Shown piece by piece: positions 62,828-64,000 of a stretch of DNA of 64,000 nt. This DNA is from Opitutaceae bacterium. GTDB taxonomy: Bacteria > Verrucomicrobiota > Verrucomicrobiia > Opitutales > Opitutaceae. Position 1 is the stretch's first letter. Every line of letters starts with the position of its first letter. Location: positions 248,001 through 312,000 of the forward strand of contig JAEUHC010000013.1 of NCBI GenBank assembly GCA_016794785.1, written 5' to 3'. Position numbers and translations under genes: made by a program. Below the pieces are notes generated by a model, which saw only the letters and a program-made list of their open reading frames with translations, was not told the DNA's origin and did not search any database.

Positions 62828-63514
62828 ATGCCAAGGTCATTCGGATTGGTTGACGATAAAGTCGAAGAGGCCGCGTATTTCCTCGACCGCATCGAACAGG
62901 CTTGCCTCACCGGAGACATGTTTGCGGCACGTTGCGATTCGGTAGCCTTCGCCGCGTCTACCAGAAGCGTGACATTTGCAATGCAAGGATGCCTCGGAAC
63001 GGCCGATGGGTTCATGCCGTGGTATTCGGCACACGCCAAACGGCTTCGCGACGATCCGTTGGCGAAATTTTTTCACGAATTTCGACGGCTGTCACAGCAC
63101 CTTGGGCAAAACTTCGTCTCTTCGGGCGCAACAAACGCAGGCAGATTTCTTTTCTATTTTCAGCCAGTCGACGAACTGAAAACCGTTCCCAGAGAAGACG
63201 TGCTCACAGCCTGCAACGCATATTTCCGGACAGTTCTGGAAGTCGTCTACGATTGCTACCGTTGCTTCGGTCCGGTCATAGATGGGCAGCTTTATTTTAC
63301 TGCCGCCAATTTTGCCAAACTCGGAAAGACCATCGAGGATGCCGAAGTAGCGCTGGGTTATCCGCGGGGACGGACTGATATCAGCGGCGATGCGTCTCAA
63401 CTTCCGCGGCGATGGTCGGCGCTTCGAAAAAGCGCCGATTCGTGTCAAATCCAGCACTTGTTCTTGAAGTGGCTTGGGAAACAGGTGTCGCACCCTGATG
63501 AACCGCCAGCTTAA
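62828..63514 (+). CDS. Hypothetical protein, lower-GC orphan
   Basis: A 228-residue soluble protein of unrecognised family. The first half has DDKVEEAAYFLDRIEQACLTGDMFAARCDSVAFAASTRSVTFAMQGCLGTADGFMPWYSAHAKRLRDDPLAKFFHEFRR, which reads like a mostly helical domain. Base composition and codon use are visibly less GC-rich than the flanking genes (many A/T third positions), suggesting recent acquisition. It starts four bases after prpD stops, yet a phage-type gene follows, so its link to prpD may be accidental. No function can be suggested. Confidence 0.65.
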   Translation: MPRSFGLVDDKVEEAAYFLDRIEQACLTGDMFAARCDSVAFAASTRSVTFAMQGCLGTADGFMPWYSAHAKRLRDDPLAKFFHEFRRLSQHLGQNFVSSGATNAGRFLFYFQPVDELKTVPREDVLTACNAYFRTVLEVVYDCYRCFGPVIDGQLYFTAANFAKLGKTIEDAEVALGYPRGRTDISGDASQLPRRWSALRKSADSCQIQHLFLKWLGKQVSHPDEPPA

Positions 63515-63607
63515 CTGACGCTCCGAAAACGGACGCTGGATAACGTCGCGTGCGTAACGTCGACTACTTCTTTTTCCTTGGGCGTCGACGCCACCGAGAT
63601 CCCGTTT

Positions 63608-63643
63608 GCCAACGCACGCATGCCAACGCACGCATGCCAACGC
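63608..63643. repeat. Tandem 14-bp repeat
   Basis: GCCAACGCACGCAT occurs twice in exact tandem (63608-63621 and 63622-63635) followed by a partial third copy GCCAACGC. It lies 13-48 bases before the ORF6N start codon. Confidence 0.85.
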
Positions 63644-63655
63644 TTGAGTGCCGCG

Positions 63656-64000
63656 ATGCCCCGCAAGACCCCGGCTGCCGTTCCCGCGATTGATTTGGTC
63701 ATCCATACCCTCCGCAGCGAGCGCGTGATCCTCGATGCCGACCTCGCCAAGATCTACGGCGTGGCCACGAAAGTCTTCAACCAAGCCGTGAAGCGGAATC
63801 GGGAGAAATTTCCGTCCGACTTCATTTTCCAACTATCGGCTGAAGAAGCGGAAGCCATGAACCGGTCACAAATTGTGACTGGTTCCAAAGGGCGTTCTTT
63901 GAGGTCACAAATTGTGACCTCAAACAAAGGCCGGGGCGGTCGGCGCTACCTGCCCTACGCCTTCACCGAGCATGGCGCGATCATGGCCGCCAACGTTCTC
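63656..64000 (+). CDS. ORF6N-domain DNA-binding protein (partial)
   Basis: The visible 115 residues are an ORF6N domain, a phage-derived DNA-binding module: HTLRSERVILDADLAKIYGVATKVFNQAVKRNREKFPSDFIFQLSAEEAEAM, then RRYLPYAFTEHGAIMAANVL. A C-terminal antirepressor or other domain would lie beyond the window edge. Between the two conserved parts the segment RSQIVT occurs twice (NRSQIVTGS and LRSQIVTSN), encoded by two large palindromes. Such genes are found in prophages and as solitary chromosomal genes. The ATG at 63656 is used. Confidence 0.88.
   Translation, partial: MPRKTPAAVPAIDLVIHTLRSERVILDADLAKIYGVATKVFNQAVKRNREKFPSDFIFQLSAEEAEAMNRSQIVTGSKGRSLRSQIVTSNKGRGGRRYLPYAFTEHGAIMAANVL
63862..63924. 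promoter_or_regulatory. Two near-identical palindromes within the ORF6N gene
   Basis: GTCACAAATTGTGAC is present at 63865-63879 and again at 63904-63918. The second is the core of a 27-base palindrome (63898-63924) with perfect 13-bp arms around a central A. They lie inside the coding sequence, 39 bases apart centre to centre. They could be regulator binding sites or the result of repeat insertion in the linker of the protein. Confidence 0.6.

Overview
The window is a stretch of GC-rich bacterial chromosome that reads most like the phylum Verrucomicrobiota, family Opitutaceae. This is inferred from gene content: Tat-exported sugar isomerase and Gfo/Idh/MocA proteins, several exported sulfatases, a YHYH protein, secreted proteins sharing a C-terminal repeat domain, and many short intergenic palindromes. 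No rRNA, tRNA, CRISPR array or insertion sequence was seen. Coding density is high and no gene-free stretch exceeds 300 bases.

Layout. 1-2.6 kb: a CorA-type metal channel (cut by the window edge), a PtsN-type EIIA and a membrane glycosyltransferase. 2.6-8.1 kb: gyrA and gyrB on the minus strand, separated by a small four-helix-bundle (S23) gene lying between 32-bp inverted repeats. 8.3-14.2 kb: a coiled-coil zinc-ribbon protein, a small membrane protein, a VOC protein, a Cache-HAMP sensor without an output domain, and a pair of M16 peptidases. 14.2-18.1 kb, minus strand: a membrane protein, a sialidase-like protein and an LtaS-like phosphotransferase. 18.3-33.7 kb: mostly exported or carbohydrate-related enzymes (sugar isomerase, Gfo/Idh/MocA, gamma-glutamyltransferase, MBL hydrolase, serine hydrolase, sulfatase, Asp-box protein), two toxin-antitoxin pairs (HigBA and Phd/PIN), a fumarylacetoacetate-hydrolase-family protein, a double cupin and a membrane glycosyltransferase.

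33.7-42.4 kb: a single protein joining an MbnP-like domain to an MbnH-like di-heme domain, then an OmpR-family regulator and a CpxA-like kinase separated by a minus-strand YHYH/sulfatase operon. 42.5-48.8 kb: an exported intradiol dioxygenase, then three SPFH (HflK/HflC-like) genes running into a P1B-type ATPase. 48.9-52.9 kb: an ECF sigma factor followed by two EF-hand proteins that share long upstream sequence motifs with it, then an Ig-domain protein. 52.9-59.8 kb: lactate-utilisation genes lutA, lutB and lutC with an OPT transporter among them, divergent from rhamnulokinase. Rhamnose breakdown yields lactaldehyde and then lactate, so the two sides may be linked. 60-62.8 kb: 2-methylcitrate synthase and dehydratase-like genes. 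62.8-64 kb: a lower-GC orphan gene and a phage-type ORF6N gene cut by the edge.

At least five kinds of short inverted repeat sit between genes. Several supply stop codons or coding sequence to neighbouring genes. The most unusual items are the MbnP-MbnH fusion, the sigma/EF-hand promoter family, the SPFH trio with its ATPase, and the shared C-terminal domain of three exported proteins.
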